Counted from the stretch's first letter, positions 34,195 to 45,177 are shown. The stretch: 64,000 nucleotides of DNA from Azorinus chamasolen (GCA_963576725.1 OY755240.1:60078633-60142632); one strand, 5' to 3'. Program-made: numbers and translations. Notes: a model not told the origin generated them from the letters alone.

Positions 34195-36085
34195 TTACAA
34201 TTCAGGTTGACCACCAATTGTAATAATGTTTTCGCATCATAACCAGTTTTGTAATAGATATTTCTAAGTCGTTGTACTATTATCTAGAATAACTCATGTA
34301 TTACTTCATACATGTACACATGTGCGCACACGCATGCATCCATCCCCTACAATCTACATTATTACACATACTAGCACGTGCGCACGTTCATACACACAAA
34401 TACAGACGCTAAAATATTCTTATTACACTTCAGGTTGTTATTACAATTCCGGTTGACCACCAATTTGTAATAATGTTTTCGCATCATAACCAGTTTTGTA
34501 ATAAATAGTCGTTGTACCATCATCTAGAAAAACTCGTGTATTACTTCATACATGTACACATGCACGCACACGCATACGCCCCTCCCCTACAAACTAAACG
34601 CAATAACATACTAGCACGTGCGAACATAAATACATACACAGACACACACACAAATACAGACAAAAATTTAATTTATTACACTCCAGGTTGTTATTACAAT
34701 TCCGGTTGACCACCAATTTGTAATAATGATTTTGCATCATAACCAGTTTTGTAATAAATATTTCTATGTCGTTGTACTATCATCTAGAATAACTCATGTA
34801 TTACTTCATACATGTACACATGCACGCACACGCATGCGCCCCTCCCCTACAAACTACACGCAAACACTTACTAGCACGTGCGAACATAATACATACACAG
34901 ACACACACAAATACAGACACAAATTTAATTTATTACACTCCAGATTGTTATTACAATTCAGGTTGACCACCAATTGTAATAATGTTTTCGCATCACAACC
35001 AGTTTTGTAATACATATTTCTAAGTCTTGTACTATCATCTAAAATAACTCATGTATTACTTCATACATGTACACATGCGCGCACACGCACACGCACGCGC
35101 TCCTCCCTACAAACTACACGCATACACATACTAGCACGTGCGCACATTCATACACATTCATACACACAGACACACAAATAAAGACAAAAAAATATTTTAT
35201 TACACTTCAGGTTGTTATTATAATTCAGGTTGACCACCAATTGTAATAATGTTTCCGCACCATAACCAGTTTTGTAATAAATATTTCTAAGTCGTTGTAC
35301 TATCATCTAGAATAATTCATGTATTACTTCATATACACAGACGCTCACACGCATGCGCTCCTCCCCTACAAACTCCACGCATACACGTACTAGCACGTGC
35401 GCACATTCATATACACACAGACACACACAAATACAGACACAAAATTATTTTATTACACTTCAGGTTGTTATTACCAATTGTAATGTTTTCGCATCATAAC
35501 AAGTTTTGTAATAGATATTTCTAAGTCGTTGTACTATCATCTAGAATAACTCATGTATTACTTCATACATGTACACATGCGCGCACACGCATGCGCCCCT
35601 CTCCTACAAGCTACACACATACACATACAAGCACGCGCACATATTCATACACACACAGACACACAAATACAGACACAATATTTTTATTACACTAAAGGTT
35701 GTGATTACAATTCAGGTTGACCAGCAACTGTAATAATATTTTCGCATCATAACCGGTTTTGTAATAAATATTTCTAAGTCGTTGTACTATCATCTAGTAA
35801 ACTCATTATTACTTCATACATGTACGCATGCGCGGACACGCATGCGCCCCTCCCCTACAAACTACACGCATACACATACTAGCACGTGCGAACATAAATA
35901 CATACACACACAGACACACAAATACAGACACAAATTTATTTTATTACACTCCAGGTTGTTATTACAATTCAGGTTGACCACCAATTGTAATAATGTTTTC
36001 GCATCATAACCAGTTTTGTAATAAATATTTCTAAGTCGTTGTACTATCATCTAGAATAACTCACGTATTACTTCATACATGTGAT
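34195..36085. repeat. ~250-bp satellite, second block (about 7-8 monomers)
   Basis: Continuation of the array at 29330-30094. Monomers repeat at 245-256 bp, judged by the recurring 'cagttttgtaata' near 34248, 34493, 34745, 35000, 35265, 35505, 35755 and 36012. Variation lies mainly in the CA-rich part. It is interrupted at 36086 by an RTE-type LINE. Confidence 0.88.
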
Positions 36086-37612
36086 GATGATGTTCGTCCA
36101 TCGCTAGGTGAAGATGACCGTAACTGTTATGATGGCAAGGTGCGGTGTGTCCTCATGTGGCTCGTTAGTCCAATGCGTGCGTAAAACGCTCTGCCGCAGG
36201 TGGAGCACATATGGGTGGGTTCGGTTGAAGGGGCGATCTCGATCCTCAGTTTACGGATGGCGCGTTTCCTTTGGGATTCTTCAACACGGGCTTTCTCTGC
36301 TGCCTTTGCTCCAGCAGCAATTTTGCTCCTCCAGGACGACCTGTTTTCTGCCAGATTCTCCCAAGTGTCTGTGGGGATGTTGAGAAGCTTCAGGGAGCTC
36401 TTGAAATTGTCTTTGAAGCGTTTCTTTGGTCCTCCAACAACTCGTCTCTTCCCTTGTGACAGTTCTCCGTAGAACAGTTGTTTGGGTATGCGAGAGTCTG
36501 TCATGCGACGAAGATGACCAGCCCATCGAGCTTGGGAGCGTTGAAGCATGGTGTGTACTGTAGGGAGGTTAGCCCTTGTGAGTACTTCTGTGTCTGGTAC
36601 TTTGTCCTGCCATCTTATGCGAAGGAGCTTCCTCAGGCATGTCATGTGAAAGTGGTTGAGTTTCTTGGCATGCCATGAGTAGACAGTCCATGTCTCGTAT
36701 GCATACAGGGGTGTTGTAAAAACAGCTTCAACATAGACTTTAATTTTTGTACCGAGTCTGATTCCTCTACGCTCCAAAACATTTTAGCGGAGTCTTTCAA
36801 AAGTAGCACTGGCCTTTGCAAGTCTGTTGTTGATTTCCTCATTAATATGCACGTCCCTAGACAGCGTACTTCCCAGGTAAGTGAACTTGTCAACTGCTTT
36901 GAGTGACTGACCTTTCACGTGTGAATTGCAGGTTCTTCATAGACAGATCCTGGTTTGGGCTGATAGAGAACTTCAGTATTTTTATGCTTATTGTGAGTCC
37001 AAAGTTATCATAGGCTTCTGAAAACTTGTCCATGATGACTTGCATGCTTGAGTGAGAGCTGGCATTAAGGGCACAGTCGTCAGCAAAAAAGGAGGTCTCT
37101 AATAACAGCATTCTTGACTTTGGTAATGGCGTTGAGACGTCTTAGGTTGAAGACGTTGCCATCTATCCTGTATCTGATGCTCACGCATGGATACTCCGTG
37201 GTGAAGGCGTATGTCAGCATTGCAGAGAACATCATACTGAAGAGGGTCGGGGCAAGGACACAGCCTTGTTTGACTCCGTTGCTCACTGGAACGTCTGGAG
37301 ATGTTTCACTATCATCGAGCATACGGGCCATCATCCCGTCGTGAAATTGACGAGTAATGCTGATGAAAGTTTCTAGGCAACCAAACTTGGCCATGGTCTT
37401 CCACAACCCCTCACGGCTTACCGTGTCAAATGCACATTTTAAACGTGACAAAGAGATCCTGGTGTTGTTCTTGGCACTTTTCTTGGAGTTGACGGGCAGC
37501 AACACCATGTCAACTGTACCTCGACCAGAACGGAAACCACACTGGCTTTCAGGAAGAAGGTCCTCCTCTAGGTGCAGATTAAGCCTGTTTAGCAGTAGTC
37601 TTGCAATTATTT
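36086..37612 (-). pseudogene. RTE-type LINE, 5'-truncated, minus strand
   Basis: Minus-strand non-LTR element inserted into the satellite. From the right: 'LLPESQCGFRSGRGTVDMV' (37500-37560), 'LKCAFDTVSREGLW' (palm, near 37400-37440), 'GVKQGCVLAPTLFSMMFSAM' (near 37220-37280), 'FFADDCALNASSHSSMQVIM' (FADD box, 37040-37095), then 'PLYAYETWTVYSWHAKKLNH', 'RWAGHLRRMTDSRIPKQLFY' and 'GELSQGKRRVVGGPKKRFKD' (36127-36777). It ends in a C2H2 finger, 'CSTCGRAFYARIGLTSHMRT' (near 36140-36200), the usual tail of this LINE group. Its 3' end is the (ATC)n-like 'catcatcatc' at 36086. Frame breaks near 36780, 36890 and 37090 mean it is dead; the endonuclease is lost. Confidence 0.85.
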
Positions 37613-38580
37613 TATATGCATGCCCCCCCCCCCCTGCAAACTACACACATACACATACTAGCACGTGCGCACAGAAATACAGACACAAAATTATTTTATT
37701 ACACTTCAGGTTGTTATTACAATTCAGATTGACCACCAATTGTAATAATGTTTTCGCATCATAACCAGTTTTGTAATACATATTTCTAAGTCATTGTACT
37801 ATCATCTAAAATAACTCATGTATTACTTCATACATGTACACATGCGCGCACACGCACGCGCCCCTCCCTACAAACTAAACGCATACACATACTAGCACGT
37901 GCGCACATTCATACACACAGACTCACAAATACAGACACACAATTATTTTATTACACTTCAGGTTGTTATTACAATTCAGGTTGACCACCAATTGTAATAA
38001 TGTTTTCGCATCATAACCAGTTTTGTAAAACATATTTCTAAGTCGTTGTACTATCATCTATAATAACTCGTATAATACTTCATACATGTACATATGCGCG
38101 CACACGCATGCGCCCATCCCCTACAAACTACATTATTACACATACTAGCACGTGCGCACATTCACACACACACATACACACAAATACAGACACACATTTA
38201 TTTTATTACACTTCAGGTTGTTATTACAATTCCGGTTGACCACCAATTGTAATAATGTTTTCGCATCATAACCAGTTTTGTAAAACATATTTCTTAGTCG
38301 TTGTACTATCATCAAGAATAACTCATGTATTACTTCATACATGTACACATGCGCGCATACGCATGCGCCCCTCTCCTACAAACTACACGCATACATATAC
38401 TAACACGTGCGAACATACATACACACAAATACAGACAAAAAATTATTTTATTACACGTCAGGTTGTCATTACAATTCAGGTTGACCACCAATTGTAAAAA
38501 TGTTTTCGCACCATAACCAGTTTTGTAATTTGTAATAAATGTTATTACAATTCCGGTTGTTATTACAATTCAGGTTGCAA
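37613..38580. repeat. ~250-bp satellite, third block (about 4 monomers)
   Basis: Resumes after the RTE-type LINE with a C-run ('gccccccccccctgcaaac') and monomers like those at 34195-36085, the last one partly scrambled near 38520-38575. Confidence 0.85.
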
Positions 38581-38935
38581 CAGAGCCAGCATAATCAAAA
38601 TGGCATTGAATGGGGGACATGGCAAGGAACTTTTTAGTGTGTGAATGGAAAAGTAGTAAGGTCAAGCAGGCAAAGCCACATGCAATACGCAACCACCACC
38701 AAAACACCGATAGACAGCATGACACACACACACAACCACACACCCAAACGCACACACACACACGGAATGAACACAGAAAACACCAAAAGACACACAAGAA
38801 ACAGGGACAAACGTTCCACAACATGAACAAATTACAAACACAAAGACGAAGGCAAGACACAAGGCAAACAAAAGGAAGTCAAGAATATCTCATGTATTAC
38901 TTCATACATGTACACATGCGCGCATACGCATGAAG
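38581..38935 (-). mobile_element. Naiad 3' tail inserted in the satellite, minus orientation
   Basis: After a short unassigned piece (38581-38640), the Naiad 3' terminus reads on the minus strand: 'ggaaaagtagtaaggtcaag' at about 38646, 'gcaaccaccaccaaaacacc', CA repeats and 'gatgaacacagaaaac'-like sequence to about 38878. A final satellite piece follows (38880-38935, 'ctcatgtattacttcataca'). Insertion into CA/GT-rich DNA agrees with the reported microsatellite preference of Naiads. Confidence 0.65.
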
Positions 38936-39097
38936 TCAAATTTTGAAGTCAAAACTGGCTTTTCCTATACAAACATTTTAACTTACTATTTGCTTACATA
39001 GCCACTGATCACCTGATAAAGACTGATCTAAAGTTGCAGCCACATATTCAACATAGTTAGTTGACTAGATACTTTGTCCACTAGAAGACCCATTTAA

Positions 39098-39210
39098 GCT
39101 TGGTTTGGCCTTAGTCTAGGTTTCGAACCAAATGAAATTGACTCTGTCTTGCCAAGGTGCAAAGACAGCTTGTTGTCAATCAACCATTTACTGATTTCGC
39201 AAGCCTTAAA
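39098..39210 (-). pseudogene. Short CR1-type LINE RT fragment
   Basis: Minus strand reads 'SKWLIDNKLSLHLGKTESIS' and 'FGSKPRLRPNQA', matching the 'WLIDNKLSLHLGKTE' segment that follows the YADD box in CR1/Jockey-type LINEs such as the copy at 14.8-17.7 kb. Only about 110 bp remains. Confidence 0.65.
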
Positions 39211-39254
39211 ATCCGTACATTTTGGCATGAAATGCAAATATTGATTATATATAT

Positions 39255-39660
39255 TAACCCATTCAGAGCTGGAACGAAGTAGCAAACAGCGTAGACCCAG
39301 ACGATAGGGCTCCAAGAGGATCTGAACTGTTTGTTATGTTACACATTTCTTTGAAAACATTCCTGAATATTTACGATAAGCTTGACATGCTTGATTTTTG
39401 GAGTAGTCCATTTAAAATAACCATTGAAAGTGCTATTCCCTACATGGTCCGACATAACTGCATTTAACTCTTTCGCTGCTATATTTTGTCGTCTGCAAAC
39501 TTTTTCTTCTGCTGCAATTTCCATATTCAGTTTTCTTTTTCTTTTCTTTGCTAAGTAAAAAACAGTTACAGTAGCAAACAGTTTGCATCCCGGCGTCTCA
39601 TCTGGATCCAACTGTTTGCATATGTAATCACAGATGCGACAATGTCAGCGAAAGAGTTAA
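39255..39660. mobile_element. Two MITEs, one TTAA-flanked with an insertion
   Basis: At 39255-39340 a decayed hairpin ('ttaacccattcagagctgga', 'agcaaacagcgtagaccc'). At 39464-39660 TTAA-CTCTTTCGCTGC and GCAGCGAAAGAG-like TTAA ends enclose about 197 bp; relative to the 111-bp copy at 24433 it carries roughly 85 extra bases in the middle. Confidence 0.6.
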
Positions 39661-40083
39661 AATGATGACAGTGCATATCATTGTCGTATAACCTTCTCTG
39701 GTATTTAAAGTTCGTGCTTCCAAGTCTGTAGTAAACAAAGCTAAAGGTCACATCCACTTTCTGCTTGGATTGGATTATAGTCACAACAACGGCAGAAGCA
39801 TTGGGGCATTTCTAACGCATTTCTAACAAACATGCCGTGATCACCATGATTACCGGGTGTATCAAACGAAACATCAAATATGATGCTAAACATGTCAACA
39901 GTATATCCTTCGAAACCGGACGTTCAACTTAGTATAATTATTGGTCTTGGAGATATGTGACAGCATAATGCAGGATGAAAGTCATGCAGAATGCTCATCT
40001 AGTAATTCCGGTTTAAAGGGGTTTTACTGTATATTCTAAGCACCTGTAGCATTTCGATTTTGTGCTAATATTTTCGTGTTTAG

Positions 40084-40227
40084 AGCATCATCAAAGAGCC
40101 AAATTTGGTCGTGGCAATTGACGTAGGTAGCACGTACTCCGGGTATGCCTGGCAGTGGCGCAGAGATTTCATCAACAACCGCAGCGATGTGTGCTTCAAC
40201 ACAAACTGGGGTGTCGGGGCTCTTCAG
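40084..40227 (+). CDS. HSPA12-like gene, exon with the N-terminal phosphate loop
   Basis: Internal coding exon of a second HSPA12-like Hsp70. It follows an acceptor ending in AG at 40082-40083 and ends at a GTAAGT donor (40228-40233). It is 144 bp, 48 codons, phase 0 at both ends: 'SIIKEPNLVVAIDVGSTYSG' then 'YAWQWRRDFINNRSDVCFNT' and 'NWGVGALQ'. 'VVAIDVGSTYSGYA' is the phosphate-1 motif of the actin-like ATPase (Hsp70 has DLGTTYS), which HSPA12 proteins carry near residue 60. No upstream exon with a start codon was identified. It does not belong to the exon at 4182, which encodes a C-terminus upstream in the same orientation, so the two loci are tandem paralogues. Confidence 0.85.
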
Positions 40228-41647
40228 GTAAGTTGTAAAACCAAAACAAGTTTGAGGGCTTGGTTAATATACATTATCGAAGGGCACTTGTGTAACTTTT
40301 ACCCCATTTATATTCATTTAAAGCCATGATTATGAAATCAGTTATGCTTTGCCTGCTTGACTTTACTACTTTTCCATAATATAGGGGAAACGGTAAAATC
40401 ACGTCTATGTCATTTCATACAGGAGCTGTCTGATCTGGATCTACTCTATTTGCACTGATAATATATACATGCAAATATAATAAAGTGCAAGATCGATGAA
40501 CCAACACTGTCAAAGTTTATCATATTTACAATACGTACTGAAATATTATTAAGCGACGTAAAACCGGACAAAACCAAAACCAAACCAGTTTTACCCTTAT
40601 CCTGCTGTGAAAATGTTTGCTTAAACTAAGATCTGGTGCAATGTGTACTCCAGTTCCGTTAAGTATTTGAGAAACTATAAACAGAGTATCGAACAGCCTT
40701 GAGCCTGGTGTGACGCCGGTGTGCGCGTGCGCGTGCGTGTGCGTACGTTTATGCGTGCGTGCGTATGTGTGTGCGTGTGTGTGTGTGTGTGTGACTAAAA
40801 TATTCATAAGCGTGCCTGGTGTTCCGCCGTTTGCATTATCACATCTATTAGTCAACTGGCAACTGTCGTCTGCAAGATATTCGTATGCGATGGTTGTCGT
40901 TTTCTCATATTCTAAACATATTTATTGAACGTTTTGCAAAATTAGTACGTTGTAAGTGTCATACCGCCAGGATATTGACCAGACGAAAAGTTATTGGACG
41001 TCTGATTTAAATACAACCTGCATGAAAATGTTACTACAATTGTAAAGCGTCTAAATGATAGTGTCGTCTTCAAAATCGGCCGTCTGTTTCAATGTTTATC
41101 TTTGGAATCATTTCTTACATGAACAGTCATGGGAAGTGGTTAAAGTATCCCATCCCCCACCCTTCCCCTCACATAAACCAAGGCATTGAGGAAGTGCTTA
41201 CACTAGTTGACCTACTTTTGTAGAATTGTGTCAATATAATATAATAAAATATAATATAATATAATGATTGCATCCATTCTAACAAAAGCTGGTCTGCTCT
41301 GCTCGTATAATTATTTCGCTTGACAGATAAACACAAATGTATACCAGATGCAATGTAGTTCCTTTCAGATTACCAAATGAGATACTGTAGTCAATGTACT
41401 TAAAACATTTGTGGTTTAACTGAAATAGAAGAATAACGATGGTTTCAATATTTCTTCTGTCGTGTTTTAACTCTTAACCCGCATTTGTAAACTGCTTTGA
41501 TAAAGTGTCAAGTGCCGCAGTGTCTCATCAGGATCCAAACAGTTTGACTATCGGTCAGAAACATTATGAAAACAGATGAAGTAATTCAGAAATTCTCCAG
41601 TTCAAAGTCTAAGCATGATATGCATTAATAACCTTCTCAATTTTCAG
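40228..41647 (+). other. Intron of the HSPA12-like gene, with repeats
   Basis: Intron of 1420 bp between a GTAAGT donor and a TTTTCAG acceptor. It holds a 30-bp Naiad 3'-end relic ('gcctgcttgactttactact', 40350-40378), a GTGC/GT microsatellite (about 40712-40795), an ATAATAT run near 41236-41267 and a decayed MITE near 41465-41545. Confidence 0.7.
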
Positions 41648-41833
41648 CTTCACAAAACATCCACGTGCCTGCTGATGGAGAAAGATGTGTATAAGGGATT
41701 GAAGGTTGACTCATTCGGTCATCTTGCAGAGAAACGGTTCTGTATTTATTGTGACGATGTGGATGGTGATTTAACAAAGATTTGCTCTAAGTATTTGTTC
41801 TTCAAGTGGTTCAAGCTTCTTCTGTATTCACCA
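41648..41833 (+). CDS. HSPA12-like gene, following exon
   Basis: 186-bp exon, 62 codons, phase 0-0, between TTTTCAG (acceptor to 41647) and GTAAGT (donor from 41834). It encodes 'LHKTSTCLLMEKDVYKGLKV', 'DSFGHLAEKRFCIYCDDVDG' and 'KYLFFKWFKLLLYSP'. This fits HSPA12 just after the first exon: 'KxPTxLL', 'SFGxxAxxxY' and 'yFxxFKMxLxxxx' are features of that family. The next exon, which should contain the 'YLKxH' segment, was not found in the rest of the window. The remaining gene is either far downstream, past the many insertions, or lost; the two intact exons and their splice sites speak for a live gene. Confidence 0.82.
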
Positions 41834-42182
41834 GTAAGTATTTTCGTTTATGACTGTTACATGTTAAAAGTAAACAAACAGCTCTTACTGTCGCATAAAT
41901 TAGAAAGGAAGTAAACATAGAACTTAAAAAAACATTTCATAATCCAGCTGCAACTGCACACTATCTGATTGTATTAATACTATATGTAAACAAACACACA
42001 CATACATACTTGCATGCATGCCTACACCACGCACTATTTGACATTCGTTCGTCGTACAGAAGTATCTTTCAATACTGACATCATGAATTAACGTTGGTTT
42101 AGATAGAGAAACGTACTTGTTTAATTCATACATAACGAAAATTATGCAGAAAATTCCTGTGAACGCTTCCTGTTTATCTTGC

Positions 42183-42305
42183 ATTAACCATTTACTCAAT
42201 AAATACGCCTGCCTTTCTACGCCCTTGAAAACAGGAAAGATCAAGGTCAGACGGCTCATGCAGGAACCGTATTACAATGGTCTATTCTGTTTACTTATGT
42301 ACTAA
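42183..42305. mobile_element. MITE hairpin fragment
   Basis: 'tactcaataaatacgcctgc', 'gatcaaggtcagacggctca', 'tgcaggaaccg' and 'ctattctgtttactta': the family hairpin with the same left flank as at 29206. Confidence 0.5.
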
Positions 42306-42746
42306 TATAGATATGCCATGGCCAGACGTTCCTGTGTTCATGTGCCATTATGAAAATGAATCAATTTAATATACATGGTATGACTATTTCTTACATGAAT
42401 ATTCTTGGAGTAAAAGGTTAAGATACAATCTGTCTGGAAAGCCAGAATTAAGGTCCTGAGAGGAGAGGTGCATTAAAGTTATAAGACACGTTGTATTGCT
42501 AAATCTAGTTGTTGTACGTCTACTAATATTCTCAAAGAGGGTGATCATTCGAAAGCAAAAGTAGCAATGCGAAACAAGAAAATTGCAGATTCGCATTATT
42601 TGAACAAAAGACATAGAGTGTATCCAATAATTACAAAGTGCAATAGTAAGAGGTGTATGTGTTGCAATATGAGTACTACTAGATCAATTATTAAATCTAT
42701 TGTAAATTTTAGAGTGTTTAGTGTGAAGATTAATTCTGATGTAGAC

Positions 42747-42749
42747 TGA
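42747..42749 (+). other. In-frame TGA at a conserved cysteine (candidate selenocysteine)
   Basis: Reads ...SDVD-TGA-NSSNII...; in related elements I recall this position as Cys (DCNSxNxIY). A one-base change from TGC/TGT to TGA. A second candidate is at 42778-42780 (YVIT-TGA-NAPRC), also a Cys position, in the zinc-binding part of the nuclease. Confidence 0.5.
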
Positions 42750-43100
42750 AATTCTTCAAATATTATATGTTATAACTTGAAATGCGCCACGCTGTGGTAT
42801 TCAGTATGTGAGTCAGACGGGTCGTTCTTTAAAAACAAGGTTTCGAGAACGTAATTACCATTCTCGTATAAAAAAAAGTTTTTTACCAGCATTTCCGTCA
42901 TACAGGACATTCATTTAAACATGTTACGGTTCAACCAGTAGAGCTAATTTATTATGATTCTATTACTACCAGTAGTTTTAAATCTAAAACTCGTTTTATC
43001 ACAGAGCTAGACTGTAACAAAAAAATACAAACACCTTTCCCTTCGGTTTCAATGACAACATTTATCATTGTGGTAATATATCTAAAGACCCTAACATCGA

Positions 43101-43303
43101 CCAAGTCCTTCGGACGAGATTATAAACCGAGGTCTGATGTATCAGTGCTTTACACTGGGCATCTAAAATAACCAGAGAAACTCAATAGATAATAAAAGTA
43201 GGGCATCGCGCCCGGGTTTCTCTGTATCCTCTCCCCTCTCTCTGGGACGTCCAATTAGCCCAAAGTGAGCAGAAACGGGCGTGAATTAACACAAACAAAC
43301 AAA
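43101..43303 (+). mobile_element. 203-bp SINE with 11-bp target duplication
   Basis: Flanked by 'cctaacatcga' at 43090-43100 and 43304-43314. It contains 'ccttcggacgagattataaa' and 'ccgaggtctgatgtatcagt', a conserved block of mollusc SINEs, and ends in the A-rich tail 'acacaaacaaacaaa'. Removing it restores 'NISKDPNID-IFSIFSIRKR' of the Naiad ORF. No internal tRNA-type promoter is obvious, so it may be 5'-truncated. Confidence 0.85.
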
Positions 43304-43567
43304 CCTAACATCGATATTTTCTCAATATTTTCAATCAGAAAACGTAAAAGCAGATCACGTGGTAATCGTATAAATGGTAATATTAAGCGCAGATTACGTC
43401 TTAATATGTATGTTCATGATTTACATACTATTCTTAAAGAAACTTGCAAACATGCTATGCTTTCTTGTTTATAATCTTTGCCATTTTCTTGTACTCGGTC
43501 CATTAACGAGGAGGCTGATAAAAGTTTTATGCGTAGAGACCCACTGATCAAAACTGCCTCAGTTATA

Positions 43568-44090
43568 CCAGAATTGTCATATATTTTATCATAGTAACGT
43601 TTAACATGTTCCTTGATAGTAGTAAGACACAATGTTAAAAGTTTAGATAGTTTAGTAGTAGTACAACAGTTAGAGTTAGCAATAAAACGCGCCTTCTTCG
43701 GATTTTTTATGTAGCTTGGGAATCCAGTACATAGTAGAAAGTTTATGTTGTTTTACGTTAGGATTGGACTTAAAATATTGCACATGTTTACATGTTCCGA
43801 GACTATATCTTTTTTTCAGGGGTTTGCACTGTAATATATGTTTGTGAACCCGTTAATTCCTTCTTCAAAACACCAACATAATACAATCTTCACATAATTA
43901 TTACATTATGTGATGCCTTGTCAGCAGGAGCAAGAACATAGTTAGAATGAAAGTTCGAAATGTTTTTCTTCAGATATCGAAATGTATCTCTGGGTCGAGG
44001 TGGTAATAGATGGTAATTAGATTTGTAAAAGCAATACGTGTATCAATAATGTCAAAAACATGTTTTTCCAATCCGAAAGGGCATTAACAT
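43568..44090 (-). pseudogene. Inverted middle segment of the same Naiad copy (pre-RT region)
   Basis: Minus strand, from 44090 leftwards: 'VNALSDWKN', 'DIIDTRIAF', 'NYVLAPADKASHNVIIM', TGA at 43890-43892, 'RLYYVGVLKK', 'TLYYVLDSQAT' in a shifted frame (for MYWIPKLH), 'CLTTIKEHVKRYYDKIYDNS' at 43570-43632. These blocks belong between the GIY-YIG part (plus, ending 43567) and the RT (plus, from 44097). The order is thus right but the middle 520 bp is flipped. The TGA is at the position that is also TGA in the copy at 61367. Confidence 0.72.
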
Positions 44091-44096
44091 ATAAAA

Positions 44097-45175
44097 AAAA
44101 TTAAATGATATTTTAACTAAACTTGAAAATGAACAGTACAGCATTTCTTCACTGAGCTCTTATGATTTCTCTACACTCTATATTACTCTACCTCACCATC
44201 TTATAAAGGATAAACTGATTAAATTGATAGAAAAAACCTTTGCAGAGAAAATAAAATAAAATGTTCATTGCTTGTAATGTTCAACGCTCATTCTTTTCGA
44301 ATTCTGAAGTTGAAAATTATACAAGGTGGACTTGCATTGATGTTCGTAGATCTTTAACATTTCTTTTAGGTAACAGTTTTGTGCGCTATGGGGATACCAT
44401 ATATCGTCACGTTGTTGGTATACCTATGGGAACAAATTGTGCCCAACTTGTTGCAGATTTGTTTTTATATTGCTATGAGAGGGATTTTAAAACCTGATAT
44501 TGTTAGTGTTTTTAATAAAATATCTGTCTAGGTATTTAGACGATATTTTGAATTTGGATAATCCTTATTTTTAAAATATGGTTTCTTCTTTTTACCCAAA
44601 AGAACGTACTTTAAAATGCGAATCGATCCGACATTCAGGCTTCCTTTTTAGATTTGAATCTTTCAATCACTAATGATAAAGTTGCGTCTAAAATATACGA
44701 TAAAAGGGAAGATTTCGATTTCAAAATTGTTCATTATCCTTCTCTAGATGGAGATGTTCCCCGGACTACATCTTATGGGGTTTACATTTCTCAACTTATT
44801 CGCTTTGCCCGAAACTGTTCTTTGATAGAAGATTTTAATAGTCGTAATTTAGTTATAACTCATAAACTTCTTAAGCAAGGCTTCAGATATCATAAAATTC
44901 GGAAAGCTTTTTGAAAATTTTATTATCAAAATGTACCCCTCATTAGTAAATATAACTGCAATTTACGGACGTTACTGCAACAAGGTATTTCTCACCCAGA
45001 TTTCTATGGTGATATCAATTTTCACGATTTGTTTATTTAACGCATTAAAACTTTTTGGAAAAAGGTTATGACCCTATTATATTGCAACACTCTGCATGTT
45101 TGGTTATCGACCCCTTTACAGTCGGTTGCTACGCCTCCCTCCTGGCTTGCACGATGACAGACCGAGGGTAGTATG
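44097..45175 (+). pseudogene. Naiad RT, plus strand, to the natural C-terminus
   Basis: RT half of the copy begun at 42540: 'LNDILTKLENEQYSISSLSS' (44099-44160), 'YDFSTLYITLPHHLIKDKLI', 'CNVQRSFFSNSEVENYTRWT' (44274-44330), 'VRRSLTFLLGNSFVRYGDTI', 'YRHVVGIPMGTNCAQLVADL' (44400-44460), 'FLYCYERDF'. A deletion and frameshift follow; 'RYLDDILNLDNPYF' (44529-44571) keeps the YLDD catalytic box. Then 'NLSITNDKVASKIYDKREDF', 'HYPSLDGDVPRTTSYGVYIS', 'FRYHKIRKAF', and the end 'LQHSACLVIDPFTVGCYASL' with 'LACTMTDRG' and TAG at about 45168-45170. The SECIS-like hairpin is cut after 'atgat' by the next copy. Confidence 0.8.
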
Positions 45176-45177
45176 AT

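Larger units (their letters stand above)
42540..43567 (+). pseudogene. Naiad N-terminal segment: cysteine-rich motif and GIY-YIG endonuclease, with TGA codons
   Basis: N-terminal part of a Naiad-type Penelope-like element. ORF start region 'KVAMRNKKIADS' (near 42558), 'ITKCNSKRCMCCNMSTTRS' (cysteine cluster, 42625-42685), 'NFRVFSVKINSDVD', then TGA at 42747-42749 followed by 'NSSNII'. One frame over: 'YVIT', TGA at 42778-42780, then 'NAPRCGIQYVSQTGRSLKTRF', the GIY-YIG nuclease core ('GIQYVSQTGRSLKTRFRE' for YVGQTGRSLKxRFxEH). 'QHFRHTGHSFKHVTVQPVE'-like and 'FITELDCNKKIQTPFPFGFN' follow, and after a SINE insertion (43101-43303) 'IFSIFSIRKRKSRSRGNRIN' and 'YVHDLHTILKETCKHAMLS'. Both TGAs lie where relatives have Cys. 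Small frameshifts make the copy non-functional. Confidence 0.75.

Noticed and set aside
36108..36678. Plus-strand frames over the RTE-type LINE
   Set aside because: Shadows of the minus-strand ORF, which has clear RT and C2H2 motifs.
29330..38580. Regularly spaced repeats that might suggest a CRISPR array
   Set aside because: Repeats are contiguous 250-bp monomers without unique spacers, in a eukaryotic genome; it is a satellite.
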